Below are positions 8,164 to 15,141 of a DNA stretch of 15,658 nucleotides, piece by piece. Both the position numbers and the translations under genes were made by a program. Under the pieces are notes generated by a model, which saw only the letters and a program-made list of their open reading frames with translations, was not told the origin of the DNA and searched no databases. This DNA comes from an uncultured Eubacteriales bacterium (lineage in GTDB: Bacteria > Bacillota > Clostridia > Oscillospirales > Acutalibacteraceae), in the NCBI GenBank assembly GCA_958417225.1, contig CATZCM010000031.1, positions 1 to 15,658 on the forward strand, written 5' to 3'. Numbering within the stretch: the first letter of the stretch is position 1; the number at the start of each line of letters is the position of its first letter.

Positions 8164-8365
8164 CAAATTTATGCTTTTGTAATAAATTTTCTAAATTATC
8201 TAAATTGCAATATCAAAAAAGACACTTTTGAAAATAAAATCAGAGAATAAAATGTAATTTTAATTAGAACAAAACATTTATTTGTGATTTTCACTAATTT
8301 ATTTTTAAAAATTTACTAGGCAAGAAAAACTTGAATTTCAACATATTTTGTTAACTTTGTTATTG

Positions 8366-8398
8366 TTTTTACCACAGAATATGTATTTCGTGGTAAAA
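8366..8398 (-). repeat. Right inverted repeat of putative invertible switch
   Basis: Perfect inverted copy of 8043-8075, starting TTTTTACCACAG and ending TTTCGTGGTAAAA on the plus strand. It lies upstream of the surface-protein promoter, 290 bp from the left copy. Confidence 0.95.
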
Positions 8399-8449
8399 TT
8401 GATTTTAGCCTTACTCAGGGGGGTAAATATATTCTTGGTAGATATATAA

Positions 8450-8504
8450 AAAAAGCTTGTACCTTACTGAATTAAAGTATAGTTCGGTAAGGCACAAGCT
8501 TTTT
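8450..8504. terminator. Long bidirectional terminator beside the switch
   Basis: AAAAAGCTTGT (8450-8460) pairs with ACAAGCTTTTT (8494-8504). After one mismatch, CCTTACTGAA (8462-8471) pairs with TTCGGTAAGG (8483-8492) with one G-U, leaving an 11-base loop. The 21-bp stem has an A tract on one side and a T tract on the other, so it can work on both strands. On the minus strand it follows the gene at 8644-9243; on the plus strand it would stop transcripts leaving the flipped promoter. Confidence 0.85.
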
Positions 8505-8643
8505 ATTACTGATTTGAAGGGATACATGTTTAGCATCGGTTTCACGTACAAAAACAAGCGTTGGTTTTCCTGTATAATCTTAATTATAATATGTTATTGG
8601 AATTTAAAAACGCACGATAAAAGCGATGAACAAGTAAGATTAT

Positions 8644-9243
8644 TTAAATCAGGGATTCAACTGCGTCGTCAAAATGTTCTGAGATCTCTCGAGTGGTGAA
8701 TTTTGATCTTTCATCTTGTCCAGTAAGGTATGTAGTGCTAGGGACTGATTCAGAACTGTACCACAAAGCTACGTAATTACCGTTACAAGATGAGGTAGTT
8801 TTATTATTAATATCTTCTATAAACATGTATATAGCGTATTTTATTTCACCTAAATGTTTTTTTTCGAAATTTTGGTCTGCAAACCAATATATTTCTTGAA
8901 GTATCCCAGTTGTAAGAATTTCAACTTCAGAAATAATTTTAAATCCATTCTGTATTTTTGAGCTGCCAATGCAGTAATCTTCTAATTTTTGAGATATTAA
9001 AGAAGAGGCTTCTAAGTATGTATATGTAGGATAAGGTTTAGATGAGTCGTAGAAACTAGGTAAACTGGTATATATATTCCAAAGTGATTTTCTTAAATAC
9101 TCGAGATGTTCATCTGTGTACTCAAGTATTGAGTATTGATGATAAGTTGCTGTATGAAATTCAGCATTACATACTGAGGTTAGTGGGATTATGATTGTGA
9201 CAGTTAGTAGTAGAGAAAGTAGTGTTTTAATTTTTCGTATCAT
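8644..9243 (-). CDS. Exported protein of unknown function
   Basis: A 199-residue protein I do not recognise. A signal peptide is clear: MIRKIKT, a hydrophobic core at residues 8-22, and a likely cleavage after VCNA (residue 27). The Cys at 25 does not fit a lipobox. The mature part of about 170 residues is polar, rich in Tyr, Ser, Glu and Ile, has no further membrane segment and no repeats, and is probably a single secreted or wall-associated domain. The ATG is supported by AAGGAG 8 bp upstream and a consensus promoter about 40 bp upstream. It is a single-gene unit: its promoter is divergent from that of the phosphoesterase gene, and the terminator at 8450-8504 follows it, separating it from the surface-protein switch. 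Confidence 0.8.
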   Translation of the reverse strand: MIRKIKTLLSLLLTVTIIIPLTSVCNAEFHTATYHQYSILEYTDEHLEYLRKSLWNIYTSLPSFYDSSKPYPTYTYLEASSLISQKLEDYCIGSSKIQNGFKIISEVEILTTGILQEIYWFADQNFEKKHLGEIKYAIYMFIEDINNKTTSSCNGNYVALWYSSESVPSTTYLTGQDERSKFTTREISEHFDDAVESLI

Positions 9244-9282
9244 GAGATAAACTCCTTTTTATTATATTGTTTTTGCAATTGG

Positions 9283-9311
9283 ATTATATCACATAATAAA
9301 CGTGTGGTCAA
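9283..9311 (-). promoter_or_regulatory. Sigma-A promoter of the unknown exported protein
   Basis: On the minus strand: -35 TTGACC (9306-9311), a 17-bp spacer, -10 TATAAT (9283-9288). Predicted start near 9276, about 33 nt before the ATG at 9243. Confidence 0.8.
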
Positions 9312-9398
9312 TGGCTAGAATTGCGTTTGTTATGGATTTTTTTATAAATAGTGAATTTTTTCAAAGTTGCGATAAAAAAATCCTTTTTTAGAGAATAG

Positions 9399-9427
9399 TT
9401 GTATTATATCGAGTTGTGATGTATAAT
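9399..9427 (+). promoter_or_regulatory. Sigma-A promoter of the DHH phosphoesterase
   Basis: -35 TTGTAT (9399-9404), a 17-bp spacer, -10 TATAAT (9422-9427). It is divergent from the promoter at 9283-9311. It leaves a leader of about 125 nt before the gene. Nothing else is evident in the 9244-9561 interval. Confidence 0.65.
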
Positions 9428-9547
9428 ATGAAATGTAAAGTTTTGTGTACAAATCGTATAGTAAAGTGTAGTTTTGAAAATTACGATAAAAACCTTCATA
9501 AATGATATGTTGGGCTGCTTTTAGTATTAATTTTAATATTTCAAATT

Positions 9548-9552
9548 AGGAG
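9548..9552 (+). promoter_or_regulatory. Ribosome site that selects a TTG start
   Basis: AGGAG directly abuts the ATG at 9553, leaving no spacing, but lies 9 bp before the in-frame TTG at 9562. The ATG is therefore probably a decoy and TTG the real start. Confidence 0.65.
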
Positions 9553-9561
9553 ATGTTTACT

Positions 9562-10509
9562 TTGGGTAATGAATTTCAAAAAATATCAGACAAAATAATG
9601 GCAAGCAATAACTTTTTTATTTTAACGCATAAGTTTCCAGACGGGGATACAATAGGCTGTGCATACGCGCTCTGTAATGCGTTGCTTGATATGGGGAAAA
9701 AAGCGGTTGTGCTGTGCAGTGACAAGATTCCGGATAAATTTAGTTTTTTAAAGAAAAGGGAGCTGTCAGATGAATTTGTACCAGATTGCATAGTAAGTGT
9801 AGATGTTGCTGATTCGGGGTTGCTGGGAGAACGTTTAGAAAAGTACGCTTCTATGGTGGATATAAGCATAGATCATCATTTGGTGCATAGAAAATTTGCT
9901 AAGGTAACGTTAGTTGAAACGAATGAGGCGGCTGCGTGTCAGGTATTGTATGATTTGTTTCAATATATGCGAATTCCGATCACAAGAGATATAGCAACAT
10001 GTTTGTATACTGGTATCGCTACAGATACTGGGTGCTTTAAGTACAAAAGTGCAAATGCTAAAACTCATAGGATTGCAGCAGAGTTAATTGATTGTGGTGC
10101 GGATTTTTGCATGATAAACAAACTTATGTTTGAGACAAAAAGCCGGGAAAGAATATTGTTGGAAAGATTAGTTCTTGAATCATTGGAGTTTTACTGTGGT
10201 AATCAGTGTGCGCTCATATGCATTACAGAAAATATGAAAAAACAAGCAATGGCCAATGATGAAGATGTGGATGGATTTGCGTCAATCCCTAGAGAAATTC
10301 AAGGCGTACAAGTGGGGATTACATTAAGAGAAAAAAGGGCGGGGCAGTATAAGATTTCGTTGCGGACAAACCCTCCGTACAATGCGGCGGAAATTTGCCA
10401 GCAGTTTGGAGGGGGAGGCCATGACGCAGCAGCGGGTTGCGATCTTGAAGGAAGTTTAGATGAAGTTAAAAATATGATTATAGGAAAAGTAAAAGAGTAT
10501 TTGAGATAA
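9562..10509 (+). CDS. nrnA: NrnA-type DHH/DHHA1 phosphoesterase (oligoribonuclease / pAp phosphatase family)
   Basis: A cytoplasmic Mn-dependent phosphoesterase. Family members degrade short RNA oligonucleotides, dephosphorylate 3'-phosphoadenosine 5'-phosphate, and some hydrolyse linear or cyclic dinucleotides; which substrate is used here cannot be read from the sequence. Counting from the TTG start (315 residues, normal for the family), the DHH domain has DGD (27-29), VDVAD (80-84), the DHH triad (Asp104-His105-His106) and TDTG (from Thr154). The C-terminal DHHA1 domain carries GGGGHD (283-288). All metal and substrate motifs are present. An in-frame ATG at 9553 would add three residues but has no ribosome-site spacing. 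In many Firmicutes this gene follows rbfA and precedes truB; neither is adjacent here. It has its own promoter, and no clear terminator separates it from the next gene, which has a separate candidate promoter. Confidence 0.92.
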   Translation: MGNEFQKISDKIMASNNFFILTHKFPDGDTIGCAYALCNALLDMGKKAVVLCSDKIPDKFSFLKKRELSDEFVPDCIVSVDVADSGLLGERLEKYASMVDISIDHHLVHRKFAKVTLVETNEAAACQVLYDLFQYMRIPITRDIATCLYTGIATDTGCFKYKSANAKTHRIAAELIDCGADFCMINKLMFETKSRERILLERLVLESLEFYCGNQCALICITENMKKQAMANDEDVDGFASIPREIQGVQVGITLREKRAGQYKISLRTNPPYNAAEICQQFGGGGHDAAAGCDLEGSLDEVKNMIIGKVKEYLR

Positions 10510-10541
10510 GTATAAGTTCTGGTTGTTATAGGGTAAATTAG

Positions 10542-10569
10542 TTGTTTTGACGATGAAGTATGGTATTAT
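10542..10569 (+). promoter_or_regulatory. Candidate promoter of the PotD-like gene
   Basis: -35-like TTGTTT (10542-10547), a 16-bp spacer, -10 TATTAT (10564-10569) preceded by an extended -10 TGN (10561-10563). The -35 box is weak; read-through from the upstream gene is also possible. Confidence 0.45.
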
Positions 10570-10595
10570 GGTAAGTACTGATCGCAAGTTAATAT

Positions 10596-10600
10596 AAGGG
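10596..10600 (+). promoter_or_regulatory. Ribosome site supporting a GTG start
   Basis: AAGGG lies 8 bp before the GTG at 10609. Two earlier in-frame candidates, GTG 10600 and ATG 10603, overlap or nearly touch it, so 10609 is the best start. It also gives a standard short lipoprotein signal. Confidence 0.55.
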
Positions 10601-10608
10601 TGATGATA

Positions 10609-11724
10609 GTGAATAAGAAATTTTTGTTTTTAGGTTTGATAATTTTGATTTTCCTAGTTCTAAGCGGGTGTGGCAATTTTTTTGAAGATAGCAATAAAGT
10701 TGTCTTAAATGTGTATAATTGGGGTGAATATATATCGGATGGCATGGATGGTACAATTGATGTTAATCGTGAATTTACAAGAAGAACCGGTATAAAAGTT
10801 AATTATACAAATTTTCAGGATAATGAATCTTTATTTGCGAAGCTTTCAAGTGGTGCTTCTAACTACGATGTTATTATACCTTCTGATTACATGGTAGGAA
10901 AGTTAATTGATAAAGGTATGGTTAAAAAACTGGATTTTAATAATATTCCGAATTTTAAAAATATAAAAAAAGACTTTTTAAATCCAGTGTACGATATAAC
11001 AAATGAATATTCCGTTCCGTATACGTGGGGGTTAATAGGTCTGTTTTATAATAAGAAGTATGTACAGGAGGAAGAAATATCTTGGGACCTTTTGTGGGAC
11101 GATAAGTATTCAGGTAAAATTTTGATGTTTGATAATTCTAGGGATGCGTTTGCGGTGTCGCAACTTAGAAATGGATTTTCTGTTAATTCTCAAAATAAGG
11201 AGGTTTGGCGAAAAACGTCTGAAGACTTAAAACGACAGAAACCATTAGTTCAGTCTTATGTTATGGACCAAATCTTCGATAAAATGTCAAATGAGGAAAG
11301 TTTTTTAGCTCCGTATTATGATGGTGATGCAAAGGTATTAGTACAAAAAAATCCGAATATTGGTTTTGTCGTACCGGAAAAGGGTTCAGTGAAATTTGTA
11401 GACGCTATGTGCATTCCTGCTACTTCAAAACACGTGAAAGAAGCTGAAATGTATATTAACTTTATGTGCGATGAAGATATTTCACGTGCTAATATGTCTA
11501 AAGTAGGATACTCGTCACCGATTTTTGATGAAGTACCAAAAAGTATAATGAATTGTGAGACATTTGCGTCTTTGTCAGACGAAATGAGTGCATTGCTGGA
11601 TGACTTGTGGGTGGGAGTGAAGGTTGGTGAAAAAAACAGTCCGTTCTTACTGGCTTTAGTATTGGGAGCGTTTAGTGTAATGTTTATTTTTGTGTCGGTG
11701 TTCCATAAAAAAAGGCAGATATAA
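10609..11724 (+). CDS. potD: PotD-like polyamine ABC transporter substrate-binding lipoprotein with C-terminal membrane segment
   Basis: An extracytoplasmic solute-binding protein of the spermidine/putrescine family (about 371 residues). The N-terminus has MNKK, a hydrophobic run and the lipobox LSGC, with lipidated Cys21. The family pattern follows: YNWGEY, NYDVIIPSDYMV, PYTWGLIGLFYNK, the Gram-positive version MFDNSRDAF of the ligand-contact region, YYDGDA and FVDAMCIP. These match polyamine-binding relatives, though the exact ligand is not proven. Oddly, the chain ends with a hydrophobic stretch (about residues 345-364) and then HKKRQI, so it would be held by a lipid at one end and a membrane helix at the other. 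Neither potA nor potBC lies nearby, so either the permease genes are elsewhere or this protein acts in another role. No strong terminator was seen in the 247-bp gap to the next gene. Confidence 0.88.
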   Translation: MNKKFLFLGLIILIFLVLSGCGNFFEDSNKVVLNVYNWGEYISDGMDGTIDVNREFTRRTGIKVNYTNFQDNESLFAKLSSGASNYDVIIPSDYMVGKLIDKGMVKKLDFNNIPNFKNIKKDFLNPVYDITNEYSVPYTWGLIGLFYNKKYVQEEEISWDLLWDDKYSGKILMFDNSRDAFAVSQLRNGFSVNSQNKEVWRKTSEDLKRQKPLVQSYVMDQIFDKMSNEESFLAPYYDGDAKVLVQKNPNIGFVVPEKGSVKFVDAMCIPATSKHVKEAEMYINFMCDEDISRANMSKVGYSSPIFDEVPKSIMNCETFASLSDEMSALLDDLWVGVKVGEKNSPFLLALVLGAFSVMFIFVSVFHKKRQI

Positions 11725-11879
11725 GCGTTAGTTTTAGTGAATTGAGCTAGTTCGAAAAAGATTTCACGTTGTGCAAAAATAATATTAAAATGAGTTAAAT
11801 CATTAATTTTATAATAAAAATTGCTGCAGATGTGTTAAAATCATATACAAAAGATGAAAGCTCCAGGGTGATTTCCTAC

Positions 11880-11908
11880 TTGAATAAAGTGAGTATATAT
11901 GTTAAAAT
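11880..11908 (+). promoter_or_regulatory. Promoter of the M23 peptidase gene
   Basis: -35 TTGAAT (11880-11885), a 17-bp spacer, -10 TAAAAT (11903-11908) with an extended -10 TGT immediately before it. The start near 11915 gives a leader of about 57 nt. Confidence 0.65.
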
Positions 11909-11971
11909 AAATATAGTGCTGGGAACAATATTTGTTATAAGCATTTATTTTTTTTGTAGGGGGTAAAATTT

Positions 11972-13123
11972 GTGAGTATAAAATGTAGCTTAGGTGTTCG
12001 TGCAAAGAAATTTAAAAATATATCTAAGCGAATGATAGTAGTTCCAATTATTGCAACTATGTTGTCTACAGGATTGATGACTCATTTAGGAAAAGCAGTT
12101 GCGGTTTCGGAGTTTGAACAATTTCAAGTAGAACAGCTTGATTTTGAAAAAAGGCAAGATGAATTGCAAAAAGTATTGGAAAGTAGCAAGTTAGGGTCAC
12201 CGGATTATACTGATGCCTTAAAGGGGCTAGAGGATGTAATTTGTGGTAGAATAGATTTAGAGAATAAAAAGATGGTTGTGCTTGAATTGGAAATTGATCA
12301 GTTGAGACAACAAAAAGATCAAATTCAAGATCAGTTGAATCAACAGGTAGTTCAAGTGAAAAATGAAGTTAAGACTGTGTATTTAGCTGGCGGTGACGTT
12401 GCTTTCCTAGATTTGCTTTTAAAATCAGATGGTTTGCAAGACTTTATTAGCACAGTAGATACGGTTGGAGTTATGAATGAGCATTATACTAAAGTGTTTA
12501 ATGCACTTGTACAAAAGAAAAAAGAACTTGATGCTCAACAGCTTGATTTATCACAAAAGAAGGAAAAGTTAGAGGAGTCTAAAGCTGAGTTAGATAAGAA
12601 AAAAGCTGAACTTGATAAATTGGAACAGGAAAATAAAGCTGAACTTGATAGAATAAGAGAAGAAGCAAGAGCAGCTAGCTTAAGCATGAGATCAAGCACA
12701 CAAAGCGGAGCACAATTTTTATCGTCTGTGCCAACGAAAAAAAATGGTAGGTATTTATGGCCATTACCAGGTCACAACCTGATTTCATCACCTTGGGGCG
12801 ATGGAAGAGGTCATTTAGGAATAGATATTGCAGGGTCCGGGGTGTATGGTGCCCCAATTATCGCTGCTGCTGATGGTATTGTCTCTTGCGCCATTACTTC
12901 AGGTTACGGTGGTGGTTATGGTTTACATGTTCAAATAGATCACGGGGAAGGATATTCGACTTTATATGCACATATGAGTGTTGTCAATGTTAGTAACGGT
13001 CAACATGTTAAAGCTGGACAAGTTATAGGTTTTGTAGGAAATACGGGACATTCATTTGGAGCACACTTACATTTTGAAACTAGGTTTAATAACAGGCCTT
13101 ATGATCCTCAGATAGAGGTTTGA
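11972..13123 (+). CDS. Coiled-coil M23 (LytM) murein hydrolase or hydrolase activator, EnvC/PcsB/CwlO-like architecture
   Basis: A 383-residue exported cell-wall protein. The GTG start is set by AGGGGG 8 bp upstream. A basic N-region (about 20 residues), a hydrophobic segment at about 21-40 and a KAVA site near 45 form the signal peptide. Residues about 47-245 are mostly long coiled coils rich in Gln, Lys and Glu (KKKELDAQQLDLSQKKEKLE), interrupted near 137-165 by a non-coiled hinge (GGDVAFLDLLLKSDGLQDF) as in PcsB/CwlO-type proteins. The C-terminal M23 domain (about 265-383) keeps its zinc and catalytic residues: His281 and Asp285 in HLGID, His334 in YAHMS, and His365/His367 in HLHFE. It should therefore be an active endopeptidase cutting peptidoglycan cross-bridges, not a degenerate activator. 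In relatives the coiled coil is often controlled by FtsEX; no ftsE/ftsX is adjacent. It has its own promoter and is probably a single-gene unit. Confidence 0.9.
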   Translation: MSIKCSLGVRAKKFKNISKRMIVVPIIATMLSTGLMTHLGKAVAVSEFEQFQVEQLDFEKRQDELQKVLESSKLGSPDYTDALKGLEDVICGRIDLENKKMVVLELEIDQLRQQKDQIQDQLNQQVVQVKNEVKTVYLAGGDVAFLDLLLKSDGLQDFISTVDTVGVMNEHYTKVFNALVQKKKELDAQQLDLSQKKEKLEESKAELDKKKAELDKLEQENKAELDRIREEARAASLSMRSSTQSGAQFLSSVPTKKNGRYLWPLPGHNLISSPWGDGRGHLGIDIAGSGVYGAPIIAAADGIVSCAITSGYGGGYGLHVQIDHGEGYSTLYAHMSVVNVSNGQHVKAGQVIGFVGNTGHSFGAHLHFETRFNNRPYDPQIEV

Positions 13124-13239
13124 TAAAAAAGGTTTTAGCGCGAATTTCATTTAGAGTTTGAGGTAAGTGTATATAAATAGATAGAAACTTACAAGTTCTT
13201 TGTTAGTATTAATTTCAGAAAAATTTATTTGAAAATCCA

Positions 13240-13259
13240 CCACTTCCTTTTGGGAGTGG
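13240..13259 (+). other. Short hairpin after the M23 gene
   Basis: CCACTTCC (13240-13247) and GGGAGTGG (13252-13259) form an 8-bp stem with a TTTT loop. No T run follows on the plus strand, so it is a weak terminator candidate for the M23 transcript or an element of the ABC-F leader. Confidence 0.4.
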
Positions 13260-13273
13260 TTGGGTTGTGTAAT

Positions 13274-13374
13274 ATGATTGATTTGGTGATTAAGGTGATT
13301 TTAACAATTAAAGTTGCTCTATACATTAATGGATGGGAATTTGTGTAGAGCATAAAAGTTTTAAGTATCCCATC
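13274..13374 (+). promoter_or_regulatory. Possible structured leader: short ORF plus pseudoknot-capable stems
   Basis: GCTCTATACA (13316-13325) pairs with TGTGTAGAGC (13342-13351; 10 bp, one G-U). The loop contains GATGGGA (13332-13338), which is perfectly complementary to TCCCATC (13368-13374). The two helices form an H-type pseudoknot with workable loop lengths (6, 3 and 16 nt). A 24-codon frame (ATG 13274, stop 13346) runs into the 3' strand of the first stem; it starts MIDLVIKVILTI and has only a weak GGG ribosome site. It sits 113 bp before a strong terminator and 244 bp before the ABC-F gene. A weak promoter candidate upstream is TTTAGA (13150-13155), 16 bp, TATAAA (13172-13177). Function is inferred only. 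Confidence 0.35.
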
Positions 13375-13486
13375 GATTTTGCTGTATTATGAATATGACG
13401 CTGTTTTGAATGGTTTGTCTTTGATTTTAAGATAAGCTAGGATGCGGTGTTTAGTTGTTGTACGTAAAATCGGTGAAATAACTTTG

Positions 13487-13520
13487 AAGGCTGGACAATT
13501 CTCATTGTTCGGCCTTTTTT
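13487..13520 (+). terminator. Strong rho-independent terminator or attenuator upstream of the ABC-F gene
   Basis: AAGGCTGGACAAT (13487-13499) pairs fully with ATTGTTCGGCCTT (13504-13516; 13 bp with two G-U pairs) around TCTC, ending in a six-T run (13515-13520). It is 363 bp after the M23 stop but only 97 bp before the ABC-F start. It may end the M23 transcript or attenuate ABC-F expression. Confidence 0.88.
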
Positions 13521-13604
13521 ATATGCAAAATTTTTTATACACATGTTGTTAGAGGAATAGTTCTAGTAGTATTGTAAAATATAACTTTTTATTAATTTTT
13601 AAAT

Positions 13605-13610
13605 GGGGGA
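13605..13610 (+). promoter_or_regulatory. Ribosome site that selects the ABC-F start
   Basis: GGGGGA lies 7 bp before the ATG at 13618 and overlaps the earlier in-frame ATG at 13603, which therefore cannot use it. The same G-run style of ribosome site is used by the M23 gene. Confidence 0.7.
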
Positions 13611-13617
13611 AATAAAT

Positions 13618-15141
13618 ATGGCAATTTTAGAAGTAAATAATTTATCGCATTCATTTGGAGAAAATGTATTGTATCGTAATTCATCATTTGAAATTTATAA
13701 TGGTGAACATATTGGTATAGTTGGTCGAAATGGTACTGGGAAAACGACACTTTTGAGTTCATTAGTAGGGATGATTACACCGGATACAGGGGATATTCGT
13801 TGGCAGAAAGATTTGAAAATAGGATATCTTGATCAACATGCAGTAATTGATCAGGAAAAAACTATTTCAGAATATTTACATACGGCATTTAGCGATCTCT
13901 ATGAGATTGAAACTGAGTTAAATAATATTTATAGTTGCATGGATCAAGTAGAAGAAAGTGAATTGCAAAAAGCATCTGATTATCAAAGTTTACTTGTAAA
14001 TCGAGGGTTCTACGAGATAGATAGCACAATATTAAAAGTATCAGATGGGTTGGGGATTACATCTCTTGGGATGGATAGTCAAATTTGTACGTTAAGTGGT
14101 GGACAGAGGGCAAAGGTGATTTTAGCGAAACTTTTGCTTGAAAACCCAGATGTACTTCTTTTAGATGAGCCTACTAATTATTTGGATAAGGAACATGTTG
14201 AATGGATAACGAATTTTTTAAAAGTTTTTAATGGCACGTTTTTAGTAATATCACATAATTTTGATTTTTTAGACCAAATATCTAATTGTATCTTGGATAT
14301 TGATTTTCAAGACATAAATAAATATCATGGCAACTTTACAAAATTTCTCAAGATAAAAAATTTGAAACGCGAGAGTTATGAGCGTGAATATAAGGCGCAA
14401 CAAAAGGAAATAAAAAAACAAGAAGAATACATTGCCAAAAATCGTGTTAGAGCATCAACTGCAAGACTAGCGCAGTCTCGTATGAAAAAACTCGAAAAAA
14501 TGGAACGGTTAACACCACCTAATTCTGTATCGAAACCGAATTTTAAGCTACAATCTACAACTATTGGTTTAACAAAGGCTTTGAAGGTACACAGTTTAGA
14601 AATAGGATATACAAAAGTATTGTTGCCACAAATAAATTTTGATGTGAAATCAGGGGAAAAAGTAGTTATAACTGGGTTTAATGGAGTAGGAAAATCAACG
14701 CTACTTAAGACATTGTTGGGGGTTATCCCGGCAATATCAGGCCAATTTAAGTTTGCGGATTATGTCAAAATTGGGTACTTCGAACAAGATTTGAAGTGGA
14801 AAGATAAGATGTTTACTCCTACGCAAATTGTATCAGATGCCTTTCCTAATTTATCCCAGAAAGAGGTACGTAAAAAACTTGCACGGTGCGGAATTACAGT
14901 GAAAAATGCCTTGCAGAGCATAGGAACATTAAGTGGTGGTGAACAGGCGAAAGTAAAACTTTGTATACTTGTAAACACGGAATCTAATTTTTTGATTTTA
15001 GATGAACCAACTAACCATTTAGACGAAAACTGTAAGGATGTCTTGAAAGAAGAGTTGGTGAAGTGGACTGGAAATTTAATCTTGGTTTCGCATGAGGAAA
15101 GCTTTTATTCGTCTATTGCAGATAAGGTGATAAGTTTGTAA
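13618..15141 (+). CDS. ABC-F family ATPase (ribosome-associated, two nucleotide-binding domains)
   Basis: A cytoplasmic protein of 507 residues with two ABC ATPase domains and no membrane segment, the hallmark of ABC-F proteins, which bind the ribosomal E site and act in translation or protect against antibiotics. Domain 1: Walker A GRNGTGKTT (36-44), signature LSGGQ (159-163), Walker B with Asp183/Glu184 in LLLDEPTNYLD. Domain 2: Walker A GFNGVGKST (353-361), LSGGE (438-442), Asp462/Glu463 in LILDEPTNHLD. Both catalytic Glu residues are intact. The inter-domain linker (about residues 248-305) is charged and helical with NRVRASTARLAQSRMKKLEKM, typical of the housekeeping YdiF/YkpA-like groups, but the long C-terminal extension of YdiF is missing. 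The length also fits resistance-type members, so the subgroup is open. The start is ATG 13618, set by GGGGGA. The leader has a strong terminator 97 bp upstream, which could allow regulated read-through. Confidence 0.93.
   Translation: MAILEVNNLSHSFGENVLYRNSSFEIYNGEHIGIVGRNGTGKTTLLSSLVGMITPDTGDIRWQKDLKIGYLDQHAVIDQEKTISEYLHTAFSDLYEIETELNNIYSCMDQVEESELQKASDYQSLLVNRGFYEIDSTILKVSDGLGITSLGMDSQICTLSGGQRAKVILAKLLLENPDVLLLDEPTNYLDKEHVEWITNFLKVFNGTFLVISHNFDFLDQISNCILDIDFQDINKYHGNFTKFLKIKNLKRESYEREYKAQQKEIKKQEEYIAKNRVRASTARLAQSRMKKLEKMERLTPPNSVSKPNFKLQSTTIGLTKALKVHSLEIGYTKVLLPQINFDVKSGEKVVITGFNGVGKSTLLKTLLGVIPAISGQFKFADYVKIGYFEQDLKWKDKMFTPTQIVSDAFPNLSQKEVRKKLARCGITVKNALQSIGTLSGGEQAKVKLCILVNTESNFLILDEPTNHLDENCKDVLKEELVKWTGNLILVSHEESFYSSIADKVISL

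Larger units (their letters stand above)
8043..8398. other. Putative invertible promoter segment (phase-variation switch)
   Basis: A 356-bp AT-rich, gene-free segment bounded by 33-bp perfect inverted repeats. It contains one full-consensus promoter aimed at the surface-protein gene. This is the layout of site-specific promoter inversion systems, such as the Bacteroides capsule promoters and E. coli fimS. Inversion would move the promoter to about 8278-8306 on the plus strand, pointing away from the gene and into the terminator at 8450-8504. The sequence shown is therefore the ON state. No recombinase gene is in the window, so the enzyme would act in trans. The alternatives are a pair of looping operators or a short non-autonomous transposon. 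No flanking target-site duplication is seen, which argues against the transposon. Confidence 0.75.

Noticed and set aside
8043..8398. Inverted repeats as ends of a miniature transposon (MITE)
   Set aside because: No target-site duplication at the outer edges (CCCG before, TTGA after), and the interior carries a perfect promoter oriented to the adjacent gene; the switch model explains more. Not fully excluded.
8526..8699. 57-codon plus-strand frame (MFSIGFTYK...) with a hydrophobic stretch, just after the bidirectional terminator
   Set aside because: The ribosome-like AAGGG is only 4 bp from the ATG, it follows a terminator, and it overlaps the end of a better-supported minus-strand gene. It would matter only if the flipped promoter reads through.
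13442..13552. 36-codon frame (MRCLVVVRK...) running through the terminator before the ABC-F gene
   Set aside because: No properly spaced ribosome site, and its sequence is largely dictated by the terminator stem.
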